Positions 1 to 12,137 of a stretch of DNA of 64,000 bases are shown here, piece after piece; the stretch's first letter is position 1; each line of letters opens with the position of its first letter. The stretch covers positions 16,266,239-16,330,238 of the forward strand of contig CM046330.1 of NCBI GenBank assembly GCA_025403435.1, read 5' to 3'. The position numbers and the translations under genes are program-made. The notes below the pieces were generated by a model that did not search any database, was not told the origin of the DNA, and saw only the letters and a program-made list of their open reading frames with translations. This DNA comes from Artocarpus heterophyllus. Lineage: Eukaryota; Streptophyta; Magnoliopsida; Rosales; Moraceae.

Positions 1-459
1 TAAAACATAAGAATTGCTCAAAAACTTAAACAACAAATGCAAGAAAAAATGACGCAAAATATGATGAATTATGTACTTATCAATTAACATAGGAAACTTA
101 TGTTATTCACTCTTATAAAAATAAAAATAAAAATATAACTTATTAATAAAATGCAATACTTTATTTTTCAATGTTATAACATTATTGCATAACCGTGCTT
201 ATTAAACATCAATCCTTACACTTTAAACACTGACAAAATACAACTTTCAACACCAAAGAGCAGAAGCGTAATTTTTTATTTTGGATACAATGTAGACTCA
301 AGCTCCACCCCCCCATGCTAAAGCCACTTGATCCAGCGATCATGTTCCGCCGAAATTTTATATATACTAATGTGGGAAAAAAAAAAAAGGTACATCTCTT
401 CAAATATATATAGATTAATAATAGAGTACAAATTTCCGTCATATGAAAGAAGTACCTAT

Positions 460-3451
460 CTACTTAAAGAACTCCATAATGCAATGGTTACAAATAAAAT
501 ATTCAAACTGGATCCCGCTAAATCCTGCACCAGTTGCCAAGTCTAGAAACTCTTTCTGACTCCTTTCCTTCCCCCCTATATGTTGGACCATCATAAACAC
601 ATCCAGTTGGCAGCTGCTTTTCACAGCAGAACTAGTCTCTGGCTGGACGGGAATGATTGTCTCAACAACTATAACCTTTCCATTGCTTGGAATAGCATTG
701 TAACAATTCTTCAATATCTTTAGGCAGTGCTCATCACTCCAATTATGAAGTACCGTCTAGAAAAACATTCATTTAGTTAAAGCAAAAAATAAAGATTCTT
801 TAATATGTAAGAATGCTAGCAAGCGCAAAATTACATAACTCTACCTTCAACAAAATAGCATCCCCGCTCGGAACTTCATCAAACATATTTCCCCCCACGT
901 GTTCAACACCTGCAACATTATTCATAAGCATGTCTTTTAATCTAAAAATGCTTATGTGACATCATATTCATTATTAAATTGTACTTGGAAAAAAAAAAGA
1001 TTAATATCTCCATTGGAGAATGTAATTGGAACTACATTTTATGGTCCAATGAAAATTGCTAAAGTTCCCTTCTTGCATAAAATTTAAATTAAAAGTTGGC
1101 TCAAACCATAAAATATAGTTTCAACTTTATTTTTAAACAGACTATAAATAAACTAAAAACTTACCCGGGTAAGTTGGAGCATGTTGTATACATGCGGCAA
1201 GTCAAAGTTAATACCCTTAATATTTGGGAATTTTAAAATGATTAGGTTAAGGTCGATTCCCACACCACCGCCAACATCCACCAGTTGGTGAAAGTGTTCA
1301 AAACCTTTGTAACAGTTTACGAGGCTGTTCGAAAGAAGAGTACTAATGTTGTACATTGCTTTGACGAAAACTTGATTAAATCTTGGGTCCAATCCTAGAT
1401 ACTCAAAGGCGTGTTTTCCATGGACTCTGTTAAATGGAAGTCCTCCTTCAAGAATTGCATATTTCAGTTGGGACCTGTAATTCTGTTTAACGATGTTGGA
1501 ATCAGATTAAGGCAGGGTAACGCAAGATAATATTTCTTCTTGTTGTTATTTGATAGTATGGAGCAAACAAGAAAAGCGAGCAAGTAATAAAAGATTAAAA
1601 CCAAGTGGTTCGCTTTGCTGGTGATGAAGATTATAGCTTCCAACAAAAATGAAATTTTGTTCTATAACCATGATCCATATAACTTGGTGTGAATCTTTTT
1701 ATTTGCAAACTCTAAGGATCCTTGTTTTCTACTGTGCTTTTTAAAGGTTTGCATATAGAAACTAAGTCTTTAACTACTAAAAATCCTTGGACTAAACAAC
1801 ATAACCCTAAGTAAAGCCCATATAAAAACATTGAACAATGTTTCTCTATACAATGGATAAGGCAAACGTCGAATTTTGTTTTCGCACGAAAATATGAAAA
1901 TAACTATATTTGATATGTCATCTTATTTTGTGTTACAATGTCAATGTTATTTTAAATGTCATACCTATTTTTTTAACCATAAGTATAAGGATTTTGAAGT
2001 TGAAAACTAAAATATTGTCAAGTTCTAAAAGGATTTTTATCTTTTTATACCCTTCATCGTAGACTTATTCAAAACTTACACATTTAATTTTTTATCTCAT
2101 CAAATATATATCTTTGGATTAGATTTAATATACAAATCTACACCTTAAGATGGACCTTGGAGAGGTGTGACATATATTTTGTTACATTTTTAAACATAAA
2201 TTTCTTAGTGTTATACCTTTTAAATAATGACAGAGCTAGGATTTGAATCTAGTGAGAGCATAAATAAACGCAAAATTTAGACACAAAAATAATTTTCAAA
2301 AATCAAGTAAAACTTTTAACATTTTTTAGGGTAAAACAACATATTAGAACATATTGAATAATAGTATTTCATATATTTCAAAATAATATTTTGGATATTA
2401 AAATTAAAATACAAATTACACTCTTTAATACTATAGAAGTAAATAAAGAAGAATAATTGATTTAGACTTGTCACTTGTGGAAACTCAAAAAAAGAAAAAA
2501 AAAGGAGATAGTAGAAACAAAAAATACAAAAAAGGAAATAAAAAAACAAACAGTGAACAAAATATATATCAATGTGTTGCACAACAAATTAAGGGAAAAA
2601 AGTTGAAAATTAAATGCTAAGATTAGTGAAGTTAAAAATGTTATCTAAAAAAGAGTAGCAGGAAGGCGGGCGGGCAATTAATTTCCTAAAAAAAAAAGGC
2701 AGGCAACAAATAAAATGGGGAGGAGAGAAACTTATAAAAGTTAAACTAAAAAGAAAGAAAAAGAATTTGTAACATTTATAAAAACTAAAAAGCAAGAGAA
2801 ATGAAAAAAAAAAAAGAAAAGGTTTTGATACTTAAAAGAAAGGGCAAATGCTTTGACCATTTGAATTGCAAGTCAAATCAAGTTTAATAATACTCTCTCA
2901 AAAGCTGAAGTTTAGAAAATGAGGAAGAGAATACTGGGTGGCATGCTTCAGTGGGAGCACAAAACATGTGTGTAGTTAGAAGAAACAAACCAGGTATCCA
3001 AAAAGATTTTGTCATGTGCCAACGCCATCATGGGTCCCAATGAAATGCCGTTTTCATTGCTCACGAAATACTTGGACACAGGGCAAAGACCGTAAAACCT
3101 CTGAAATTTTGAGTCATTATTGCCATCACCAACCACAGAGCAACTGAGAATAGAGTGGCTTGCCAACACCCTGAGTATGCGATCAATCATCACCGGGGCT
3201 TCAGGGTTGTTGGTGGCCATCTGCTCCACAATGTCCGCCGGGGAAAGCTTGGCACCTTCTTCGGCTTTCGCTAAGATGTCGAAAATTCCAAGCTCAATTG
3301 CAGTGTGTAAAGACATGGACAACGCGGAGGAAAACACAAGTTGCATGGCGTAGGAAATGTTTTCTTCTTCTTCTTTTCTGTACACACCGCCAAGGGCTTT
3401 GGTATTGTCCTCTAGTTTTAGTGGGAATGCCATTACTATGAATTTTTGCAA
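460..3451 (-). pseudogene. COMT-like O-methyltransferase, copy 1, frameshifted
   Basis: Four exons on the minus strand: 2991-3451, 1165-1474, 845-909 and 460-756. All introns have GT-AG ends, and intron 1 splits a Trp codon. Exon 1 encodes the plant methyltransferase dimerisation domain. Exon 2 has the SAM-binding motif LVDVGGGVG and the NFDLPHV motif. Exon 4 has the catalytic-type His in VLHNWSD, a Glu in VIVVETIIP and a Glu in GGKERS, and it ends in MEFFK. These fit class II plant OMTs of the caffeic acid/flavonoid type, which methylate phenolic hydroxyls in the cytosol; the substrate cannot be told. Against copy 2, one base is missing near 1189-1190, just after PHV in exon 2, so exons 3 and 4 are read out of frame. 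This is the only lesion I see. It is either a recent pseudogene or a sequencing error. A start at the second Met (MAFP) is also possible. Confidence 0.85.
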
Positions 3452-3535
3452 GGGGAACTATATCTGATTTTTTGTTTTGGGATGCTGAGACTATATTAAA
3501 GAGTTGGTTGATTTATTTTCCATTGAGTGGTGAAG

Positions 3536-3543
3536 CTTATATA
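3536..3543 (-). promoter_or_regulatory. TATA box of OMT copy 1
   Basis: On the minus strand the sequence reads TATATAAG, about 85 bases upstream of the first ATG of the OMT. The same box occurs at the same position in copy 2 (54433-54440). The spacing suits a plant RNA polymerase II core promoter with a short leader. Confidence 0.65.
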
Positions 3544-4084
3544 GACCGATGATCTTAGCTAGCCTGGTCAACATTTTCCACTAGTTTGCTGATTACTTTT
3601 TAATTAGTTATATAGATTATTTAGTAGCCATCTATCATTTGTCAGCTATTATCTATATAGAAGAAAGTTTTCATTTCAAACGTCACTCCCTCTTTCACTT
3701 TCTCTATTGTCTACTCTTACATTAATTACAAAAATTCTCTCTCAATTATATAGACGTTTTAACAATGTGAACATTTTTTCCTCCCGATTTGCGTAAGATT
3801 AACGAAAAAATCCATATATTAGGATTTTTAATAGACTTAACACATATATTACCAAGAATGAAGGTTATTGAATAATTTTTGTTAAATTATTCGGATTGTT
3901 CCTCCTCATACAGTTTCATGCAAACTGAAAGAGTGGTTATTGCTTTTATAATTTAAGGTTTTTAGTTCATTTTTCTTAACATTTAAAATTAAAAAATTGT
4001 ACCAACAATTAAAGTCAATTTAACATTAGACATAATATAATTACTAAAAGAAACTTTTATCTTATATACGACATGCCAATTATG

Positions 4085-5275
4085 TATTGAAATATAAATA
4101 AGGACTAAATTCATGGATAGTCCCTGAATTTTTTTTTCTCTCTCTAAAATTGGTCTTTGTATTCAATTTTGTCTTAGAAATAAGCCATGAACTTATAAAG
4201 TATTTTATGAATGATCTTTGTTAAATTTTGAATTGAAGAAGTTAACTTTGTCTCATAAATGATCCTTGAACTATCTCATCTCTTTATAAATAGTCCTCAT
4301 GCTAAAACTTATACTATATTTAGTTCGTAAATTAAAAAGTATATGCTAAAACTAGTTATATTGTTAAATAAATATATAGAAACATTAAATATGTGAAGTA
4401 GTACTAAATATGTTGTCCCTAAACTGAACAGAAAAGAGTGATTCTACTTACACTTGTTAAATATTTGACAACACTATATAAAAATATTATTATTTTAATT
4501 TCTTATTACCATGCATAAAACAACGTTAGAAAATAATCGTGACACATATTTTGGTATATTAAGGAACTTTTGTTCTTTAATTCGGTGTTAAAAGATTTCA
4601 AATGAGTGGTTAAAATATATAAGTATTGCCCTTTTTTAGTTGAACTTTGAATACGTTGAGTTTTAACATTTTGTTTTGTTTAAAAATGTTTTTTAATTCA
4701 ATTTGTTCGTAAATCTTGTCTTTTTATACAAATTAGATATTTTTACTAAGAAAAGAAAAATGATAGATTAGTAGGGATATAGATTGGTTAAAAAAAGTAT
4801 AAACAAAAGATATTTATAAATTTATAAATTTATTAATATGAAATTTAAAAATAATTTGGGAGATATTTATTAATACGATGGGGTAAAATATACCCACTCC
4901 AAAAAATTATCAAAATTATATATTTGTATAAGTAGCTAAAAAAAATTATCAAATATGTGTAACAAAGAAATTAATTTTGGCCTTTCTATATATATTTATT
5001 TAACAATATAACTAAATTTTAGCACATGTTTTTTTTAGTTTAGGGACTAAATATAGTATAAGTTTTAGCATAAGCACTATTTATAAAGAGGGGAGATAGT
5101 TCAAAGACCATTTATAAGACAAAGTTAATTTTTTAAATCTAAAATTTAACAAAAGGAATATTTATAACACACTTTGTACGTTTAGAGACCATTTATAAGA
5201 CAAAATTAAGTATATAGATCAATTTTAGAGAGAAAAAAGAATTCAACTGATAAATTTATTCCTATTTATAAATTT
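4085..5275. mobile_element. Non-autonomous DNA element with long terminal inverted repeats
   Basis: The left part (about 4095-4345) reappears as a diverged reverse complement at about 5030-5260. Shared blocks include a CTCTCTCTAAAATTG-like stretch, an AATTTTGTCTTA-like stretch and TAGTCC/GGGACTA phrases. The core is AT-rich and codes for nothing recognisable. Arms of more than 200 bp resemble Mutator-type MITEs, but I could not settle a target-site duplication. The element predates the segmental duplication, because its left half is also present in copy 2 at about 60600-60889, where a solo LTR interrupts it. Confidence 0.55.
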
Positions 5276-5699
5276 ATTATTATGTAGTAAAAAGTACACC
5301 GTTCAAGTGACTTCCAACGGTAACACGTGTGGGGCACGTCCTTAAACAGGTAATATCTAAAAGTCCCAATATAGCGATCCCCTGTCCAAGTTTTACTTCC
5401 CTTATTGTATTCATCAAATGAAATCTTAACACCCATCATAACTTAAACACTACTAACAGAGGGATGTAATGGAGGTTCTATAAAAATTAGGTGATTTAAA
5501 TTAAACGATGTTTGGTAAATAAATAAAGCCCATATTCAACACAATAAAAACGTTTTAATGGTAATTACACCTTCAATTTTAAGAACTTTGTCCCTTAAAC
5601 TTTTATTATTTCATAGTGTGAACGGTTCAAACCCATAACTATATCTCCAATTATCTCATTACACTATCTAAATTTACATTTTAAACATTAATTTAAAAC
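5276..5699. other. AT-rich spacer, no gene seen
   Basis: I see no coding potential or repeat structure here. The stretch includes an ACACGTGT E-box/G-box-like core near 5322-5330 that could belong to an upstream regulatory region of the gene fragment that follows. Confidence 0.4.
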
Positions 5700-6060
5700 C
5701 ACTATTTAAGCCATAGTACATGCTCAAAACAACCAATTCAGACACAAGACTCAAAACCACAGCAATTCAAACTCTCATACTTGTTGCTTTTGGAAAGTTA
5801 TAATTCATCTCTCTTTCTTGGAACCAAACCACTCCCCCTCTCTGTCTCTCATCAAAATCCTTCTCATATTTCCTTCTCCCTCCGGATACCTTAAATGAAA
5901 AGGTGATTGTCTACTGCCATATCAACAAAAAAAACAAAGCAAGATTTAAACAATAGCCATTTCCAAACCAGCAGAGAACAAGCTAATACTGGTAAAAATA
6001 TATCAGCTGATATAGTACTCTCGAAACGCATTGCGTTTAAGGTCCGAATTTGTAATTTAT
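5700..6060 (+). pseudogene. Possible 5' end of an unknown gene (promoter-leader plus exon 1), truncated
   Basis: A pyrimidine-rich stretch (about 5800-5885) resembles a plant 5' leader. It is followed by ATG AAA AGG TGA at 5895, and then the same frame stays open from 5907 to about 6045. That open part is Lys/Ser/Thr/Asn-rich and of mixed composition, unlike the AT-rich surroundings, and it ends at a plausible splice donor (AAG|GTCCGA). The protein is not recognised. The stop at 5904 and the Tat-lineage retrotransposon from about 6190 suggest a gene whose remainder was displaced or lost. It could also be chance open sequence. Low confidence. Confidence 0.25.
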
Positions 6061-6189
6061 CGATGCTTCAGTTTTTCATTTTGTTTTATGTGTGTTTGCA
6101 TGCATGCATGATTACGATGGCAGATATATGAAGTATTTGATCCTCTCGAAATGTGTCGTAGTCATGCTTGTAATATACTGCATTTTGTT

Positions 6190-7740
6190 GTGTGCATATG
6201 CATTTGACCCAAAAAAATTATTAAAAAAATTGAAAAATTAAAAAAATGAAAAAAAAATGAATATGTCAAAGCCTCCATTAATCAGGTATGTCCTCTAAAC
6301 TTAACTTTGGTTTATCTTTTAAACATTGAGGACAATGTTCATATCAAGTTTACGTATGGCAACAAAAATTTCAAAAATTTTTAAATTTTCCTGCCTTTTT
6401 GTTTAATTTTTGTTTTTGTTTTTGTAAAATTTTTCTAAAAATATTTATTATGTTATACGTTTAAGCTTTTGTTTTGAGTTAATGTCCAAGGCTAATGATA
6501 GAACCTGCTCTTAAATGATTATAGCTCTTGCAAAATGATAAACATTGTATCTGTATAGAAGTTTAACTCTTTTGATAGTTATATTTTACTTATGTTTCCG
6601 TGGAACATTTAATGCATATAACCATGATCACTTAGTTGTCTGCATACTTTTGAATGTTTTTGTAATTTAGTAAACTCTAAAAAACTTCTTAGATTTTTAA
6701 ACTCTAGAACTTGTCTGATTATCTCTCAAGGTGAATCCTAAGCTGCATAGCATTTAGGACTTAATTTAGGCCATCTTTGGACTGTTTAAGCCTTGCTGAG
6801 CCGCCTACCTTGATATACATTTATCCCCAGTCACCCCTTTTGTGCCTTAGTTTCCCTTTTTTTTTTTTTGTCAACCACAAATTATATCTTGGCCTTAACT
6901 TACTTTCTATTCGTTTTAACCCTTTCACCCATAAGTTATGTTAATTATCTGTCTGTAATTTATTTTAAAGTTTATTTGTATAAGGGAGGAAAGGTGGTGT
7001 TATGATTATGTTTATGTTGTAATTTACCATTTATGTTTATTTGTTTTGTATTATTTTTATTTTCATTGTGACTTGTAATATGGGTAAAAATATTGAAATG
7101 AAAAATAAAAAAAAAAAGTTGAATTTGGAAAAAATGGAAAAAAATTGTATATATATAAAAAATAAAAAATCAAAAAAGAAAAAAAATGGTGGATGATAGA
7201 AGAATTTAGAATTCAAGTTTTGGGTTGTTTTGTAACTGGAATGTTGAGTTGTGCTTTGTGAAGGTCTTAGATTAAATGTATATGTTTATGGGTGATTTGA
7301 GCTATACAGATATCAAAATATCCTACCTATTACCCAAGCTATACATTACAAGCTTTAACAAAGTCCTAATGATCCTAAATGTTATGTCAATTTACATTAG
7401 TGGAGAGCGATATGAAAGATACGCCTATGGAGTTTCAAATTTTGTACTTAAGTTTGTTTTAAATCACTGATTTGCATAAACTAATCTAGGTAATAATAGC
7501 TAAGTGTAATTGGTAAGTCACACACACACTCAGAGAATCTAAGTAAAATAGGGTTAACATTTGAATTAAATTATACACATTTGTAATGTTTTGAATTTTT
7601 CTTAAACTAAGCAATTTGTGAAATCTTTGAGGCCTAATCTCCACACATTAACTCAAAAGTTGTGTGCTTTTATTTGTTTTCAGTCTTTGTTTTGCTTTCT
7701 TTTGCTTGAGGACAAGCAAACAGATAAGTTTGAGGGTATT
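6190..7740 (+). mobile_element. Tat/Athila-lineage retrotransposon, 3' non-coding internal region
   Basis: No pol coding survives. The stretch carries phrases typical of the region between pol and the 3' LTR of Tat/Athila elements: TTGAGGACAATGTTC near 6328 and CTTGAGGACAAGCAAACAG near 7705. It ends in a purine-rich tract directly before an LTR that starts with TGACAATAC. The orientation is plus. The 5' part of the element is missing or lies outside the recognisable region. Confidence 0.6.
7727..7740 (+). other. Polypurine tract of the plus-strand Tat/Athila element
   Basis: The purine-rich AAGTTTGAGGGTAT lies immediately 5' of the LTR start. This is the expected place for the plus-strand primer of reverse transcription. 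Confidence 0.55.
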
Positions 7741-9722
7741 TGACAATACATAAAAATGCATGTTTTATAAGGTTAAACATAATTTATTTAGCATTTTATT
7801 CATTATTAAATCCTCTAGTTAATTATCTTTATCTGTTCAACATTTTTAGTGTGTTATTCGTGAAATATATTTAATTATATATTTTTATTATGTTTTTATG
7901 CTTAATTATATTTTTGGTAATTTTTAGAAGTATGTTTTATATGATAAATAATTAATTTTTGTAAAATGGAATTATTTTCTTAAGTTTAATTAAGTTTTAG
8001 TTTAGTTTTTTTTCAGTTTTAATTTTATTTTAAAGTTTATTTTTAATTTTTAACTTAGTTTTGTGTTAAATAAGTTTGTAAAAATAGTTAGTAATTTTTT
8101 AGTAATTTTTATTTTGTAAAATAATAATTGCAGGGTTGATTGGAAGAAATCTTGATTTTGGCGCGAAAATAGGAAGAAAACTGCAAGAAAAGTTCAAAAA
8201 CCGAGGTCAAAACATAATTTTTGACACTTTGACCAATGTAGCGTCTGCATCCAGTCAACACTAATAGCACATGTGGTGCGTTTTGATTCAGTAGCCAATA
8301 CTCAATCAACAACCTAATCACGGTAGGCATCACACGTGAAGCCACGTGTCGATATGTTATTGGTCTGAGTTAGACGCGTGCTTTAACGTGCGCTTAAAGC
8401 ACGTAGCCGACAGGTGGGGCCCACCCACACAGGCGTCTCAGACTTGATTCCTACAATGTGTAGCCGTGTTCACGTGATTTTGTGATCGTAACCGTCTATA
8501 GAGGTACCTTATGACGAATCCAAGGCTTGCAATCTTCCAAGCTATCCTGCTGTTTCTACATTATTTGTAGTTTTAGATCTTGAATCTGACGGTTGGTTTT
8601 GATCATTTCTCCATGCCTTTTACTCCCAGTTGCATTGGATCATGTAGGAATATTTGCATACTCTTGAGCCGAAATCAACGCGAGGAAAAAATTATTTTTA
8701 ACTAAATCATTTTAAACCAAAGGAGCATACATCAATGTTTCTTGATGAGTATTCTCAACTGCTTTTTGGTATTTAAGGCAATCAATTTTGCCTATAAATT
8801 GAAGTCTGAGTAGCATGGATTAGAGAAGTGGAGAAGAAAATTTGGGGGGCTAGCCCTCGAATCCAGTTCTATTTTTTTAGCTCTTAAAAAAATAATATTT
8901 ATAACATTAATATTTTGTAATTTTATTTTTTTAGATTGTTATATTTTTAATATTTTGTGAGAGTGTAGTGTGGATAGGTGGACCAGCCAATCTATATAAA
9001 AATCCAAAAACATTTCTAAACTCTAAATATTTATAATATTTTAATGTTAAATTTAATGTTGGTATTTGTGATATTTATTTTTGTTATTATTATTATTATT
9101 TTTAGATTTTTTTTTTGCTGGGATTATAATGTAACTTAAAATTCATGATCATTTTATTTAGTTAAATTTTATTTTTGTGATTCTCAAATTATGTTGAGTA
9201 TTTTACATTGTAATTAGTTCTTTTAATTAACTGGCCATTAGTTAGATGATAAAATAAATCATAATAAGACCGGAAGGAGATTTGTGGTTTAGGAACATGT
9301 ATAGGATACCATAGATTACATGTGAGATAGGAATAATCATACATGGTTTGTGTGATCACTAAATGAAAATCCCAAGATCATAATGAATTCTTGATTGTTA
9401 TAATTCACATAGGAATATACAAAGTTAGCAATTTGAAGATATTTATAGCGTAACTTGGAAAGAGAGCGTTTGATAAAATAGAGATTTTCAATGATCAACA
9501 TAATTTGAAGAAATCGCACTGATATATTTAATTGAATAGCATCGAATTAATTTTAAGTGAAATCATAATTCTCAATATTTTTAGAATTTATTTTTTTTAA
9601 TTTATTTTTCAAATTAATTTTTAGTTGAAAATCGAAAACCCCAACAACAATAATTTGATTTATTTTAGGGTTAGAATCAAATTTGGGAACTTAATGAAAA
9701 TTACACATTCCTCGTGCGATCG
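7741..9722 (+). mobile_element. Tat/Athila-lineage LTR, cut by a copia insertion
   Basis: The start (TGACAATACATAAAAATGC) matches the minus-strand start of the LTR ending at 30884 (TGATAAGACAGTAAAAATG), with similarity continuing for at least 100 bp. A TATA-like CCTATAAATTG occurs near 8791. The last bases before 9723 (ATTACACATTCCTCGTGCGATCG) match the near-terminal part of the related LTR at about 47800 on the other strand. The LTR is therefore interrupted about 100 bases short of its end by the copia element beginning at 9723. I did not find the missing tail downstream. Confidence 0.65.
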
Positions 9723-11267
9723 TGTTAGACATGTATACCCTAAGGAATAAAATGTTGTAATATGTTTTTAGAGACATTTTATCAATGGAGAGTTCATTTA
9801 TTGTTTATATACCAAATGTTGTCCTCTTTATGTACGTATTTCTTGAATATATGATAAGCAAATGAAAGTTTGAGACTATCGGTTTAAACCTTTAAGAATC
9901 AGGCGTATGATGGATAGATTATGTGGAAGACATTATTCTAAAGGTGACGGTCCAAATCAAAAGATCCATAATTGAGAGAATAAAGTTAGACGCTTTATTC
10001 ATGCTAAAATTGTTATGTTTTCTAGATCCTTAATGGGAGATGGCTTGTCTTAGCCATCGAAGTTGGACTCCGCAAGTAGAAACATTGGTACATTGTCATA
10101 GATGATGATGTGTTGCATTGGGACATAAAGTTGAATTGATTTGGATTAATAATTCCATCTATACAAATCAATTCACTTTAGACAATCATATGTGTTGCAT
10201 TTTAATCCTAAAATAACTAATAGGCCTGTTAACTTGACTCATGTCTTTTAATGTACCCAAGGGTGATATCCTAACTCTACGATGGTACGTATACCGGTAT
10301 GTTGGAGATATGACTCTTAATAGCGTAGACCTATTATTCATAGATATGGAATCCATAGCTCCATTGGTGGAGTCAATTATATTCTCTTATGTGCGTTATC
10401 CTGTAATTGAAAGACTGGAGCGCTCAACCATTTGGATGCTTAGGTGCAACCGAATGGTATACTATCCTGGGATGGTAAGTTTTCTAATGATGAGATAATG
10501 AAACGCAAGATAAAAATAATCGAGAAGATAAGATAGAATTTATCTTTAAACTAATTATGAATATCCTATGGAGATATGACACATCATGATATATCATAGA
10601 CACTTAGCTAATTTGGAGCTTTGTAATTTTATATAGTTCGATAGTGTAGCTTTAAGCTTTTAGTGTAGTAACGTTAGAGTTGATAATTATAAACTATGTA
10701 TTTGGGATATTGTATTTTATAATTCTCGAAGCTTGAATTATATAGGTCCATCAGGTCCCCTTTGCTAGCTCATAATAAATCCTCTAATGATACGACATGC
10801 TTTTTTAATAAATTGGTGACTTATGTTAAATTATTAAATCGATTGGCTGAAATTCGATAGGATTAGATAATTAATGTCTATTTATCGGTTGAATTAATTT
10901 TGTAAATTAATTCAAGATAAACTTGTTGAATTATCATAAATATTTGATTTTCTATGAGATTATCCAGATATGACTGTTTTGATTAGATAACTTTTTTGTT
11001 AGTTTATTTAAATTAAAACTGAGGCCTTATCTAAGAATCTCGGGTGAAAAATAAAAGATTCTCAAATATCAGGTTATCGTAAGTTTGGTAGGCAGATCCA
11101 TTAGTTTGGCATGCCGATGGGGTCACTTCTGCAGGCCGATCCATTTATTTGGCCTACCGATTTAACGACTATCTAATTATGCATTTTAGATGTGATTTTA
11201 TCAGAAGTTGATCCAGATTTGACTTTTTGAGGCCCTATTTGATAATAACCAACCTTGGGTCCAACCA

Positions 11268-11277
11268 CTATAAATAG
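11268..11277 (+). promoter_or_regulatory. TATA box of the copia LTR
   Basis: CTATAAATAG lies about 100-180 bases downstream of a cluster of CGGC-GCCG-like motifs (11085-11165) and upstream of a leader-like stretch. This is the expected position for the U3/R promoter of this LTR. Confidence 0.55.
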
Positions 11278-11944
11278 AGGGTGAATTTTCTCAATTATTC
11301 AGATTAGTTGAGAAGTTAAGAGTGACTACTCTACTGTGAGAAACTCTGAAACTCCCTGAGGGTTATTGTTTGCAATCATGACCCTTGGCTCTAGGTCTTC
11401 TCAATTGGTTGGAAGGAGAGTCACCAGTAGATGAGCTATACACTATGTGCCCACATATATTCTGATCATTGATAGAGAATAGCAGAAAAGGCCAATTGGT
11501 TGAGACCCTTCTAAAACGTTCTTTTCCTCACTGATTGCAGGAACTTTTCGACATACAAAAGGTTAGTAAGATATGTGATTAATTATATATATTGTAACGC
11601 CCCTTTTATTCGGACGTCACAGATATCGTTACATACTTATATTCATACATGCTTAAATAATTAAACACATAGATAATATCAACTCAATCGTACTATAGAT
11701 TTTAAAAGTACTTAAACTTACATTACCAGGATCCATTCATATAAATTTTTTTTTTTAAAACTTGCATTGTTTCAAAAAACATAGTTTAATGTTATTTCAT
11801 AACATAATTTATTCGTTTATACTTAATTTATTCAAGAACTTATTTAATAATAATTGATAATCAAATAGTAAAATCAAGATTTATTAAAATCTCACATTAA
11901 ATCACTTTGATCAACATATCTTTGAATTCCTCTTATTCCCACAG

Positions 11945-12137
11945 TTCGGCAGGCCGAACTTGGGACTTCGGCAAGCCGAACAACATCGGCAAGCCGGAGC
12001 GTCTTCCACCGGCAGGCCGGCAGAAGCTTTGTAATTCGGACCAAAAATTCATCCAGGTTCGGCAGGCCGAAAAAAATGGATCGGTCGGCCGATCTTCTGG
12101 TCTTCGGCAGGCCGGACACGGAGTTCGGCAGGCCGTC
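11945..12137 (-). repeat. U5-side cluster of TTCGGC-AG-GCCGAA dyads, element A 3' LTR
   Basis: About eight copies or near copies of the dyad lie in 193 bp, some with CCGGC arms. The same cluster is at 19737-19929 (5' LTR), 36299-36460 and 44059-44228 (element B LTRs), and 61223-61372 plus 61666-61835 (solo LTR). On the plus strand the spacer reads AG. The surrounding LTR is AT-rich, so this is a sharp local GC island. Confidence 0.8.

Larger units (their letters stand above)
1..4389. repeat. Segmental duplication, copy 1 (left part cut by window edge)
   Basis: The sequence from base 1 onward matches the sequence from about 50927 onward in the same orientation. The match covers the gene 3' flank, all four O-methyltransferase exons, the introns, the promoter and the upstream region as far as the site where copy 2 carries a solo LTR (between 4389 and 4390 here). 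The left end of the unit lies outside the window. Copy 1 lacks three insertions that copy 2 has, so it preserves the empty sites. The two copies lie about 51 kb apart. Boundaries were judged by eye. Confidence 0.88.

Noticed and set aside
2220..2260. GGATTTGAATCTAG-type stretch in OMT intron 1 resembling a tRNA B box (also about 53155)
   Set aside because: A single short match with no A box at the right distance, and it is shared by both copies as ordinary intron sequence.
3120..3353. Plus-strand 77-aa open frame inside OMT exon 1 (also 54017-54250)
   Set aside because: It lies opposite the real exon, and conservation between copies is explained by the coding strand.
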